Positions 8,798 through 15,559 of a DNA stretch of 24,028 nucleotides are shown piece by piece. The notes beneath the pieces were generated by a model. The model was not told the origin of the DNA. It did no database searches and was given only the letters and a program-made list of their open reading frames with translations. Source of the DNA: a virus; the IMG/VR virus record IMGVR_UViG_3300044630_006828, positions 1 to 24,028 of that record. One strand, given 5' to 3'. Position numbers and translations under genes: made by a program. Every line of letters begins with the position of its first letter. Positions within the stretch are counted from its first letter, which is position 1.

Positions 8798-9556
8798 TTA
8801 TTGTTTCATGGACAATTTTTTATCTATCATTTTAGTTGGGTAATCATAGAGTTTTTCAATGTAACCGTTTCTCCTAAGAACTTTGAAAACTAAATTTTCT
8901 AAACTCATCTCCCCACCTTTTTCAAGACCACAGTTCCTGAACTTTTTTAATTTTTCTTTATATTTTTTAATCAAGTCCTTAATTTCCTCTGGGTCCTCAT
9001 CCTCAATATTATCCAAAACACCATCAATTATAGACATCCATTGTCTTGATTTTTCCTTCAAAAGTTCGAAATCAATTTGGTCAGAACTTTCTTTTTTTGG
9101 AACACTAATCCATTCGTCAAATAATATAGAATAAACCCCACTACTGAACGTTGTTTCTTTTTCGCTCTGAACAAAACATTCAACGTCATAACCAAAAAAT
9201 TTAATATTGTGTTTTTGATTGAAAATAACTTTTTTGAGATCAAAAAATTCCACGTAAAGTTCCTTTTGGTTTTCAGCAAATTGATCATAATCAACAACCA
9301 CATGAAGATCTATATCGGAATATTCGGACCAATTGTAATTTACTAAAGATCCGATAATAATTAAATCAGAAATTACAACGTCAACTCCCAAAAATGAAAT
9401 AAATTGATTTGAAATTTCTAATAATTTTTCTCTTACTTCGGGTCGTATTTTATAATTTTCCGCACTATCTGTTTTAGAACCTTTTTTATCGAGATACCAA
9501 ACTTTGGAATTTAGGTCTTTTTTTGGTATAAAACTTTTAAGCAATTCTTTTTCCAT
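8798..9556 (-). CDS. Polymerase-beta-type nucleotidyltransferase
   Basis: The sequence IIIGSLVNYNWSEYSDIDLHVV (split here as IIIGSLVNY and SEYSDIDLHVV, about residues 66-87) is the GS-x-DxD signature of the nucleotidyltransferase superfamily, with Asp-81 and Asp-83 as metal ligands. A downstream GYDVECFV strand supplies the likely third acidic residue. Such enzymes move a nucleotide onto RNA, proteins or antibiotics; the substrate here is unknown. The C-terminal about 90 residues are helical. I chose the ATG at 9556 over a TTG one codon earlier, because a TATTTAT motif ends 5 bases before this ATG, the same spacing as at terL. No antitoxin-like partner is adjacent. Confidence 0.82.
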   Translation of the reverse strand: MEKELLKSFIPKKDLNSKVWYLDKKGSKTDSAENYKIRPEVREKLLEISNQFISFLGVDVVISDLIIIGSLVNYNWSEYSDIDLHVVVDYDQFAENQKELYVEFFDLKKVIFNQKHNIKFFGYDVECFVQSEKETTFSSGVYSILFDEWISVPKKESSDQIDFELLKEKSRQWMSIIDGVLDNIEDEDPEEIKDLIKKYKEKLKKFRNCGLEKGGEMSLENLVFKVLRRNGYIEKLYDYPTKMIDKKLSMKQ

Positions 9557-9561
9557 CAATA

Positions 9562-9568
9562 ATAAATA
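9562..9568 (-). promoter_or_regulatory. TATTTAT phage promoter motif before the nucleotidyltransferase gene
   Basis: The sense strand reads GGTATTTATTATTG followed by the ATG, with 5 bases between motif and start. Confidence 0.5.
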
Positions 9569-9580
9569 CCAAAATATTCA

Positions 9581-9826
9581 TTAAGTTAATTTTTTGTACT
9601 TAAAAGTTTTTGATATTTCCTTATTAAAAAAGTTTCCATGAGATTTTGCACTTCTAAATGAAGTATAAAGTTGGTGCGGTACTTCATCATATTCATACCT
9701 TATCCCATTCTTAAATTCTACAACTAATTTTTTAGTGATTGTATCATATTCTGTTTTCACTAAATTTGAAGATTCAATTTCATTAATAATCTTCGTACCC
9801 AAAATAATTTCTTTTAGTATTGCCAT
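9581..9826 (-). CDS. KTSC-domain small protein
   Basis: This 81-aa protein matches the KTSC fold. A short strand with a Ser is followed by YDTITKKLVVEFKNGIRYEY, then VPHQLYTSF, AKSHGNFFN and a final basic FKYKKL. The domain is common in bacteria and phages; its biochemical role is not established, though a similar module is found near lysyl-tRNA synthetases. The reading frame continues 14 codons further upstream, but that earlier start lies inside the hsp20 terminator stem, so the ATG at 9826 is preferred. It lies between the nucleotidyltransferase and sHsp genes, all on the minus strand. Confidence 0.75.
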   Translation of the reverse strand: MAILKEIILGTKIINEIESSNLVKTEYDTITKKLVVEFKNGIRYEYDEVPHQLYTSFRSAKSHGNFFNKEISKTFKYKKLT

Positions 9827-9853
9827 GTTTTTTATTTTAAAAATATGAACTTT

Positions 9854-9883
9854 AAAAAAAAAATCCACCCTATAGGTAGATTT
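9854..9883 (-). terminator. Rho-independent terminator after hsp20
   Basis: On the minus strand AAATCTACC pairs with GGTGGATTT over a 5-base loop, followed by a run of seven or more T. It lies 21 bases after the small heat-shock gene stop. Confidence 0.78.
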
Positions 9884-9904
9884 AATAATTGGGATATATA
9901 TTTT

Positions 9905-10261
9905 TTATTTAAGTAAATTGATTACTTTTTTTTCTTTTTCTTTTTTAAAAGGAAAAAATATTTCTAAAATCCCATCTCGAAGATCTGCTTTAATTTTTTC
10001 CTGATCATATTTTTCCCCAATTGTATATTTTTTTGAAATTGTGGACTTTGAAACCGGGGATCCGGACTCAAAATTTAGTTCCCTTTCCCCCTTAATTAAA
10101 AGATGATTGTCCTTGACCTCAACACTAAGGTTATCTTTATTATATCCAGGAACTTCAATACTAAAATAACTCCCCGACTCCGAATGATGAAGTTCGGGTG
10201 TATTCAAGTTTTTTAAATTTTGACTCATTTGATAAAAGTCATCATAAAATAATTTAAACAT
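9905..10261 (-). CDS. Small heat-shock protein (Hsp20/alpha-crystallin)
   Basis: This is an ATP-independent holdase that keeps unfolding proteins soluble for Clp or DnaK machines. The 118 aa contain a short N-terminal arm, an alpha-crystallin domain (about residues 27-108) with FSIEVPGYNKDNLSVEV, HLLIKGER and the terminal IKADLRDGILEIFFP strand pair, and a short Lys-rich tail. The usual C-terminal IxI/V anchor is represented only by VINLL. It is transcribed divergently from the clpC-like gene across 161 bases that contain a perfect palindrome, which suggests shared control. sHsp genes are known in T4-like cyanophages. The identification is firm. Confidence 0.92.
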   Translation of the reverse strand: MFKLFYDDFYQMSQNLKNLNTPELHHSESGSYFSIEVPGYNKDNLSVEVKDNHLLIKGERELNFESGSPVSKSTISKKYTIGEKYDQEKIKADLRDGILEIFFPFKKEKEKKVINLLK

Positions 10262-10323
10262 TTTTTTTTATTTTTAGGTTTATTTTGTTATTTTTGTTCT
10301 CGAAAATTGTTCCATTGTGTGGA

Positions 10324-10342
10324 AAGTGTCATATTGACACTT
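10324..10342. promoter_or_regulatory. Perfect palindrome between hsp20 and clpC-like gene, possible operator
   Basis: AAGTGTCA-tat-TGACACTT is an 8-bp perfect inverted repeat in the divergent intergenic region, with further GTGACA and TTGACA half-site-like words 15-30 bases on. It is not the CIRCE element. Neither flanking gene shows the TATTTAT or TTTG/TAnnTTTG promoter, so these two stress genes may be controlled separately. Confidence 0.45.
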
Positions 10343-10422
10343 ATATTCTTATTTCAGTGACAAATTGACAAATATGGACTTTATTAATATTTTAATTTAT
10401 ATTTAAAAAAAAACAAAAAATT

Positions 10423-12477
10423 ATGATTGAGTTAGGTGATGAAAACGAGAAAAGAAATAAAAAAAGTGAATCAGGTACACCAGTACTAGATAATTTTAGT
10501 AAAGACCTGTTGAAGTTGGCAGAACAGGGTAAATTGGATCCTGTAATTGGAAGAAAGTCTGAGATTTTACGAATTGCACAAATTCTATCAAGAAGAAAGA
10601 AAAATAATCCAATTATTATCGGTGAACCTGGGTCGGGAAAAACAGCAATAGTTGAGGGTCTCGCGATGTTGATAAAAGAGGGTGAGTGTCCCAAAAATCT
10701 TTTAGATAAAAGAATTCTTTCCTTGGATATTAATTCATTAGTTGCTGGTACCAAATATCGTGGTCAGTTTGAAGAAAGAATGAAAGTAATTATCGAGGAA
10801 CTTAATCAAAATCCTGATATTATAATTTTTATTGATGAGATTCACACCATGGTTGGAGCCGGAAATAGTTCTGGTTCTTTGGATGCCTCCAACATCTTAA
10901 AACCGGCACTCTCAAGAGGTGAAATTCAGTGTATTGGTGCAACAACACTTGACGAATATAGAAAACATTTTGAAAAGGATGGTGCTTTAGACAGGAGATT
11001 CCAAAAAATTATTGTAAGTCCATCCACTAAAGATGAAACATTTGAAATTTTGAAACAAAGTAAATTAAAATATGAAGATCATCATAAAGTCACATATGAT
11101 GATAATACTTTACGATTATTTGTTGAACTTGCGGATCGTTATATCACTGATCGAGAGTTTCCGGATAAAGCGTTCGATATCTTGGATGAGGTTGGTGCTA
11201 GAATGCAAATAGATATCAAACTTCCTGAGGTTATCGAAAATCTTAAACAAGAGGCATCCGACATCAAAAAACAAAAAATGGATGTCATCAAGAAACAAAA
11301 TTACGAACAAGCGGCGGAGTTACGTGATAGAGAAAGACAAGTTTTAGGTTTGTTGGATGAAGAAAAAAAGAAATTCGAACAACAACTTAAAAATAGTAAA
11401 AGACCTATCGGAGAGGAATTAGTCTATGAAGTAGTCTCCAATATGACTAAAATTCCGGTTTCTAAAATTAACCTGGATGAGAAAAAATCTTTAGTTGATC
11501 TTGATAAAAATTTAAATGGAAAAGTTATAGGTCAGGAAGATGCAGTAATTAAGATTACCAAATCCATCAGAAGAAATAGAATTGGTATAAAAGATCCAAA
11601 TAAACCAATTGGTTCTTTTATATTTTTAGGATCCACCGGTGTAGGTAAGACATTTTTAGCAAAACAACTTGCCAAAGAAATATTTGGAAGTGAGGAAAAT
11701 CTAATAAGAGTTGATATGAGTGAATATCAAGAAAAACATACTATTTCAAAGTTGATAGGATCACCACCAGGATATGTAGGTCATGACGAAGGCGGACAGT
11801 TAACAGAACAAGTTAAAAATAAACCTTATTCAGTAATTTTGTTTGACGAAATAGAAAAGGCACATAAAGACATTTTCTCAACTTTGTTACAAATATTAGA
11901 TGACGGACATGTAACCGATTCTTTGGGTAGGAAAATTAATTTCAAAAACACTATGATTATTATGACATCCAATATCGGTGTTAAAAAACTTCAAGATTTC
12001 GGAACGGGTGTTGGATTCAAAAGTTCGAATAGTGAGGCAGTGCAAGAAGAACATAGAAGAGATGTTCTTAAAAAAGAATTAAGTAAGTTCTTTGCCCCTG
12101 AATTTTTGAATAGAATTGATGACGTTGTTATTTTTAATTCGCTTAGAAAAGAACATATTGATGTTATTACTAAATTGGAGATCGATAAACTATTAGAAAG
12201 AGTGACTTCTAAAAATTACTTTTTCTCTTACGATCAAAATGTAATTGATTTAATATCTGAAGTGGGGTTTGATGAAACATTTGGTGCCAGACCCATCAAA
12301 CGAGCAATTCAAGATAAAATTGAAGATTTGATTTCAGAAAAAATCCTCACGGATGAAATTGTGGAAAATCAAGAATATGTTTTAGTTGTGGAGGGTGAAA
12401 AAGAAAATAGAAAAATTTCAGTCTTAACTAAAGAGATTCCTAAAACAACCAAAAAGAGGACATCAAAAATTAAATAA
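10423..12477 (+). CDS. clpC: ClpC-type AAA+ unfoldase without the N domain
   Basis: This hexameric ATP-driven unfoldase feeds proteins to ClpP. The first AAA+ module has Walker A GEPGSGKT (67-74), pore loop KYRG (111-114) and Walker B FIDE (136-139). A middle segment contains a UVR-like NYEQAAELRDRE (294-305), characteristic of ClpC rather than ClpA or ClpB. The second module has GSTGVGKT (404-411), pore loop GYVG (451-454), LFDE (474-477), arginine-finger region FLNRID (562-567) and sensor 2 GARPIKR. A VGF tripeptide (531-533) sits where ClpC carries its ClpP-docking loop, so it probably works with host ClpP. The normal about 150-residue Clp_N substrate/adaptor domain is absent; only a charged 20-residue tail precedes the ATPase. 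It is divergent from hsp20 and 2 bases from the convergent OmpA-like gene. Confidence 0.93.
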   Translation: MIELGDENEKRNKKSESGTPVLDNFSKDLLKLAEQGKLDPVIGRKSEILRIAQILSRRKKNNPIIIGEPGSGKTAIVEGLAMLIKEGECPKNLLDKRILSLDINSLVAGTKYRGQFEERMKVIIEELNQNPDIIIFIDEIHTMVGAGNSSGSLDASNILKPALSRGEIQCIGATTLDEYRKHFEKDGALDRRFQKIIVSPSTKDETFEILKQSKLKYEDHHKVTYDDNTLRLFVELADRYITDREFPDKAFDILDEVGARMQIDIKLPEVIENLKQEASDIKKQKMDVIKKQNYEQAAELRDRERQVLGLLDEEKKKFEQQLKNSKRPIGEELVYEVVSNMTKIPVSKINLDEKKSLVDLDKNLNGKVIGQEDAVIKITKSIRRNRIGIKDPNKPIGSFIFLGSTGVGKTFLAKQLAKEIFGSEENLIRVDMSEYQEKHTISKLIGSPPGYVGHDEGGQLTEQVKNKPYSVILFDEIEKAHKDIFSTLLQILDDGHVTDSLGRKINFKNTMIIMTSNIGVKKLQDFGTGVGFKSSNSEAVQEEHRRDVLKKELSKFFAPEFLNRIDDVVIFNSLRKEHIDVITKLEIDKLLERVTSKNYFFSYDQNVIDLISEVGFDETFGARPIKRAIQDKIEDLISEKILTDEIVENQEYVLVVEGEKENRKISVLTKEIPKTTKKRTSKIK

Positions 12478-12479
12478 AA

Positions 12480-13220
12480 CTATACGTCTTTTTGGGTCCA
12501 GGTTATTTTATTTTTTGTTTCTTTAGCCATTTGATTCATGTGATTTTTAAATGAATTGTAGAAACTTGTAGGTATTGTTAAACAAATCTTTTTCTTTTTA
12601 ACTTTACCTTTTGGTACATTTCTAAATAAATCTCGTCTATCTACATTTGTATTATCCCCAGCGACACCTTGTATTTGGTAATTTGTGGTTTTTTCTCCAG
12701 TTATTGCTGCAGAAACGTATTGTTCTTTTACTGCTTCAGGACTATTCATTACTGTTGCTTTACCGACTTTAGTTGTCCCTGCGGTAATTACTACTCTAGG
12801 GTCTGTAATGTTTTGTTTGATATAAGTAATTAAATTATCCCGTCTTCTTGCCGCTAATGCATTATTATCATATCCAGATGTTGTCCCAACGGCTGATGCA
12901 CCACCACCAACAGTAACATAAACTTTTCCTTTAGTCTCCTTTAAAAGATCCTTAATTGTTTGAATTATATCTTTGATTTTTGGATCGTTAGGATTTATTG
13001 TATCAACACCATTAGCAAATGTAGTTGAACCATTCGAAACTATGTTGTAAGATACATTATATCCATTTGGATATCTTGCCTTTAATCTTTCGATACTACT
13101 GAGTGCAGGACCACCGAGTGCCTCAGAAATAACAATATTACGTGTTGTACTAGATCCGTGAAGATTTAAAATTCTAAACTTTTCGTCTTCGGTAATAAAC
13201 GTTTTTTGACTCATGGACAT
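12480..13220 (-). CDS. OmpA-like domain protein with virion-type leader
   Basis: Residues about 55-150 resemble the OmpA C-terminal (peptidoglycan-binding) fold. A VYVTVGGGAS strand is followed by GYDNNALAARRRDNLITYI, matching the family's N-x-x-L-(S/A)-x-x-R-A helix, and then a VVITAG strand. The usual TD pair before the helix is not conserved, so ligand binding is uncertain. The N-terminus carries ITEDEKFRILNLHG, a motif shared with two other proteins in this window, and then NIVISE before Ala-34, an (L/I)xE-type cleavage site. There is no signal peptide, which argues for a virion component rather than a secreted protein. It is convergent with the clpC-like gene. A TATTTAT motif ends 7 bases before the ATG. 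Confidence 0.72.
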   Translation of the reverse strand: MSMSQKTFITEDEKFRILNLHGSSTTRNIVISEALGGPALSSIERLKARYPNGYNVSYNIVSNGSTTFANGVDTINPNDPKIKDIIQTIKDLLKETKGKVYVTVGGGASAVGTTSGYDNNALAARRRDNLITYIKQNITDPRVVITAGTTKVGKATVMNSPEAVKEQYVSAAITGEKTTNYQIQGVAGDNTNVDRRDLFRNVPKGKVKKKKICLTIPTSFYNSFKNHMNQMAKETKNKITWTQKDV

Positions 13221-13227
13221 TTTTATA

Positions 13228-13234
13228 ATAAATA
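13228..13234 (-). promoter_or_regulatory. TATTTAT phage promoter motif before the OmpA-like gene
   Basis: The sense strand reads ACATATTTATTATAAAA then ATG; 7 bases separate motif and start. It lies in the 31-base gap after the peptidase stop codon. Confidence 0.5.
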
Positions 13235-13251
13235 TGTCCTTAAAAAAAAAA

Positions 13252-14037
13252 TTAATGTTTAGAACATCCTAACTCCTCAATTATTTTTTTTCCGATAGAA
13301 ATTCCATTATAAGTGTCTTCTAACACAACGTATTCTTGTCTTGTGTGATACCGGTAGTATCCGATAGAAAGATTGAAACAGGATAATCCAAAGTTTTGAT
13401 TTAAAGGGAATATGTCAGTGTAAGGATGATATTGATATAGTGGATCACTAGGGAAATTTTCACAAATTAATCTATTCCCAACTTCAAAAAACTTACTTTC
13501 TCGATTAAACATTTTCTTTCCCATCAGGTATTCTGATATCATATTGTTTTCCGGTGCGTCAAATTGAATGCAGTACCCAACGTTTGAAAAAAATTCTGGG
13601 TCTGCCGCTTTAGAACCGTGACACCCGGTTTCTTCAGAAACAAAGAATGCCGATTTAACATTATCGAGTTCCAATAAAGAAACCATGCAGGCAAATACAC
13701 CACATTTATTATCACCACCAATACCTGTGGGATCACCCTTGTCATTAAGAGCCCTCCAGGATTTTTTCAGTTCACCCTGGGCGTTGGGTAACATTTCCTC
13801 AATAATATTAATTGGTTCAATGTTATGTACTGTATCGGTGTGTGCGATCACACAAGGAAAAAAATCAACGTCCTGGGAGGTTTGCTTTGTTGCATAGATG
13901 TTTTTCATCTTATCAACATAAAAAGGTATTTTATTTTCCTCTAACCAATCACAAATAAACTTAACAAGTAAATCTTCTTGATAAGTTTTTGAAGGTACTG
14001 AAAGTACACTTTTTAAAAGTTCTAAATTATTCATCAT
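13252..14037 (-). CDS. Compact M20/M42-type metallopeptidase (PepT-like)
   Basis: This is a predicted di-zinc amino- or tripeptidase. All expected metal and catalytic residues are visible in order: HTD (His-66, Asp-68), GGDNKCG (Asp-109), SEETG (Glu-135, Glu-136), FDAPENN (Asp-160) and a C-terminal YHTRQE (His-231). At 261 aa it is about 140 residues shorter than PepT and other M20 enzymes. The spacing shows that the inserted dimerisation/lid domain is missing, leaving only the catalytic core. Peptidases of this group finish degradation of peptides released by ATP-dependent proteases, which fits the neighbouring clpC-like gene and tmRNA. A host-type promoter lies 4 bases before the first ATG, back to back with the tmRNA promoter. 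Confidence 0.85.
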   Translation of the reverse strand: MMNNLELLKSVLSVPSKTYQEDLLVKFICDWLEENKIPFYVDKMKNIYATKQTSQDVDFFPCVIAHTDTVHNIEPINIIEEMLPNAQGELKKSWRALNDKGDPTGIGGDNKCGVFACMVSLLELDNVKSAFFVSEETGCHGSKAADPEFFSNVGYCIQFDAPENNMISEYLMGKKMFNRESKFFEVGNRLICENFPSDPLYQYHPYTDIFPLNQNFGLSCFNLSIGYYRYHTRQEYVVLEDTYNGISIGKKIIEELGCSKH

Positions 14038-14041
14038 GGTA

Positions 14042-14073
14042 CAAATTTACAACGTTTTATTTTATCTACCAAA
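14042..14073 (-). promoter_or_regulatory. Bacteroidetes-type promoter for the peptidase gene
   Basis: The sense strand has TTTG, exactly 20 bases, then TAAATTTG, matching the Bacteroidetes -33/-7 consensus TTTG/TAnnTTTG. The -7 box ends 4 bases before the ATG, implying a leaderless or nearly leaderless mRNA. Confidence 0.7.
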
Positions 14074-14076
14074 AAA

Positions 14077-14109
14077 TTTGACTCATTAAAAAAGTTTTTT
14101 TATATTTAT
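14077..14109 (+). promoter_or_regulatory. Promoter for tmRNA, host -33 box with phage TATTTAT
   Basis: TTTG (14077-14080), 20 bases, then TATATTTAT (14101-14109). The -33 box and spacing are host-like while the -7 box is the phage motif, so it looks like a hybrid. It precedes the mature tmRNA 5' end by 42 bases. Its -33 box is 3 bases from that of the divergent peptidase promoter. Confidence 0.6.
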
Positions 14110-14151
14110 GTCTGTAAATAGTTCATTGAAAACACACCGTACAAAATATAT

Positions 14152-14570
14152 GGGCCTATATTGGATTTGACGGGCGTTGGTTGGATTAAAGGAGCATGTC
14201 GGGTCTGAATTAAACTCGTTAAAAACTGATTCGAACAACAACTGGCAATGTGCTAAACAAAATGGAAACTCTTGGTTTACTAAGAGGTTCTGAAGTTACT
14301 GTAGCCTAATAGGTTTACGGAAACGGAGGGTCGATCAGACAGATACCTAGTAACAGAAGTCGTAGATGAGTTGGTTTTCACTCTAAAAGAAAACAACGGT
14401 CTCGTTCAGAGGGCTACCGTAACAAAAGTGAACTCGACACAGTTTTTGGTAACAATGTCAAAATAGGAACCAAATATTTTGGAAGATATGAAAAATCTTA
14501 ACCTAAACATGTAGTTGTCTTTTTGACAAAACGAGCCGGACGAGGGAGTCGGAGCCCTCTAGGTCCACCA
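14152..14570 (+). ncRNA. ssrA: tmRNA (SsrA)
   Basis: This RNA rescues stalled ribosomes and adds a degradation tag. The 5' GGGCCTA pairs with 3' TAGGTCC to give the 7-bp acceptor stem, including a G3-U pair, the alanine identity mark. It is followed by the typical TTGGATTTGACGGG. The T-arm GAGGGAGTCGGAGCCCTC (loop AGTCGGA) and an encoded CCA close the tRNA-like domain. The likely tag frame starts at GGC after an AACAACAACT context, as in Bacteroidetes tmRNAs. It reads GNVLNKME... to ...GSEVTVA and ends with tandem TAA TAG (21 codons). That is longer than the usual ALAA-ending tags of this phylum. A second frame (AKQNGNSW...) is possible but ends in charged residues and a single stop. Confidence 0.93.
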
Positions 14571-14574
14571 ATTG

Positions 14575-14606
14575 ATCCCATCATTTAATTATGGTGGGAT
14601 TTTTTA
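14575..14606 (+). terminator. Terminator of the tmRNA
   Basis: ATCCCATCAT pairs perfectly with ATGGTGGGAT (one G-T pair) and is followed by TTTTTT on the plus strand, 4 bases after the CCA end. Confidence 0.85.
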
Positions 14607-14813
14607 TTTATCCTTCATGTTAAAATTAAGAGTATGGTTGATTGTAACTGTTATTTGATTAGTATCGAAATGACGTATTTTACCATCTTCAAAAGAAGAA
14701 CATACCCATATGGTATTTCTATGTATCCCATAATCTATTATAAATAAAACCTGGGCTTCTCCAAAAGGTGTGTTCACTGTTATAACTTGTTGTACTTCAT
14801 GAATTGAGGTCAT
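14604..14813 (-). CDS. Small unknown protein, 69 aa
   Basis: No family is named with confidence, though the compact beta-rich core (GEAQVLFIIDYG, NTIWVCSSFEDGKIRHF) resembles small conserved proteins of T4-like marine phages. The frame runs on to a GTG at 14867. The ATG at 14813 is preferred because a TATTTAT motif ends 4 bases before it and the upstream extension overlaps the neighbouring gene's promoter. It is transcribed toward the tmRNA terminator and is divergent from the transferase-like gene. Confidence 0.72.
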   Translation of the reverse strand: MTSIHEVQQVITVNTPFGEAQVLFIIDYGIHRNTIWVCSSFEDGKIRHFDTNQITVTINHTLNFNMKDK

Positions 14814-14817
14814 ATTG

Positions 14818-14824
14818 ATAAATA
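14818..14824 (-). promoter_or_regulatory. TATTTAT phage promoter motif before the 69-aa gene
   Basis: The sense strand reads CATATTTATCAATATG; 4 bases separate the motif from the ATG. Confidence 0.5.
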
Positions 14825-14853
14825 TGAATATTATAAAATTATCACAGGTTAAA

Positions 14854-14860
14854 TATTTAT
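14854..14860 (+). promoter_or_regulatory. TATTTAT phage promoter motif before the transferase-like gene
   Basis: The sense strand reads AAATATTTATGATTCACAT then ATG; 9 bases separate the motif from the start. It lies 29 bases from the divergent copy at 14818-14824. Confidence 0.5.
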
Positions 14861-14869
14861 GATTCACAT

Positions 14870-15538
14870 ATGAAAATATATTTCGATCATATTAATGGTT
14901 TTGGTAAAATAAGTGATTTCGAGGTAATAGTTAACTGTGCCTATGGAATTCAAGAAAAAGAAGATAACCCATCCGAGTTGATGAATCAAGGGTGGATTCC
15001 CTGGAAAGATAGATGGTATAATGAAAGAAGTACAAGAATAAATCTTACAAACTATAAACCAAGTAAAACGACAAAAAGACTGTCAAATAAAATTACTACC
15101 AGAAAAGGAGACATAAAAAAATATATAGAGATTTACAAGGAAATTCATCAAAAATACTCCACTCATAAATCATTTCAGAGAAATATAAGTCTTGATACAT
15201 TTTTAGATTGTGAGATAATAGAATATTGGAAAGATAATCTTATTGCTCTGTCTATTTATAAAATGATCGGAAAGGATATGATTGCATATCAATTTATTTG
15301 GGACTATGAAGATCCAAAATTGTCTATGGGAAATGTTGCTCAGATGTTTGAGTGTGAACAAGCAAGGTTAAATCAATGTGACTATGTTTACCTTATGGGT
15401 GGATATGAAAAATGTTGTGAATACAAATCGGAATTTTCTGGATTTGAGTTTTGGACTGGTCTTGAATGGTCTTCCGATGTTGACTTATATAAAAATCTTA
15501 TAAGTCGAGATCAAAAAGTTATAATACAAAATATATAA
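14870..15538 (+). CDS. Arginyl/leucyl-tRNA-protein transferase-like (ATE/Bpt) protein
   Basis: The C-terminal half resembles the GNAT-fold domain of ATE1/Bpt enzymes, which move Arg or Leu from tRNA onto protein N-termini to create N-degrons. The order matches: LIALSIYK (124-131), a YQFIWDYEDPKLSMG strand-loop (140-154, family form YxFxDPxxxxxSLG), EQARLNQCDYVYLMGGY (163-179, family LGxxYVYLGYW), then EYKSEFSGFEFWTGLEW (184-200, family YKxxFxPxE...W). The N-terminal part has GWIPWKDRWYNERSTRINL (41-59) and YKPSKTTKRL, corresponding to the ATE_N region. However, the CxxC...CC cluster that binds Fe-S or heme in cellular ATE is missing. At 222 aa it is close to Bpt length. It follows the tmRNA locus. 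Transfer activity and the donor tRNA are unproven. Confidence 0.62.
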   Translation: MKIYFDHINGFGKISDFEVIVNCAYGIQEKEDNPSELMNQGWIPWKDRWYNERSTRINLTNYKPSKTTKRLSNKITTRKGDIKKYIEIYKEIHQKYSTHKSFQRNISLDTFLDCEIIEYWKDNLIALSIYKMIGKDMIAYQFIWDYEDPKLSMGNVAQMFECEQARLNQCDYVYLMGGYEKCCEYKSEFSGFEFWTGLEWSSDVDLYKNLISRDQKVIIQNI

Positions 15539-15559
15539 AAAAAGGGACAGACTGTCCCT
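15537..15559 (-). terminator. Terminator of the large structured RNA
   Basis: On the minus strand AGGGACA-gtc-TGTCCCT is followed by seven T. The stem is perfect (7 bp). It starts one base from the stop of the convergent plus-strand gene and marks the 3' end of a minus-strand transcript that contains no ORF. Confidence 0.85.

Noticed and set aside
10286-10300. TATTTTTG as -7 box for the clpC-like gene
   Set aside because: There is no TTTG at 19-20 bases upstream and it lies about 127 bases from the start codon.
10392-10754. Minus-strand ORF of 120 aa over the start of the clpC-like gene
   Set aside because: It is opposite the Walker A region of a strongly conserved ATPase and shows no family features.
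14814-14867. GTG start extending the 69-aa protein to 87 aa
   Set aside because: The extension covers the TATTTAT motif of this gene and of its divergent neighbour, and reads as a low-complexity Phe/Ile stretch.
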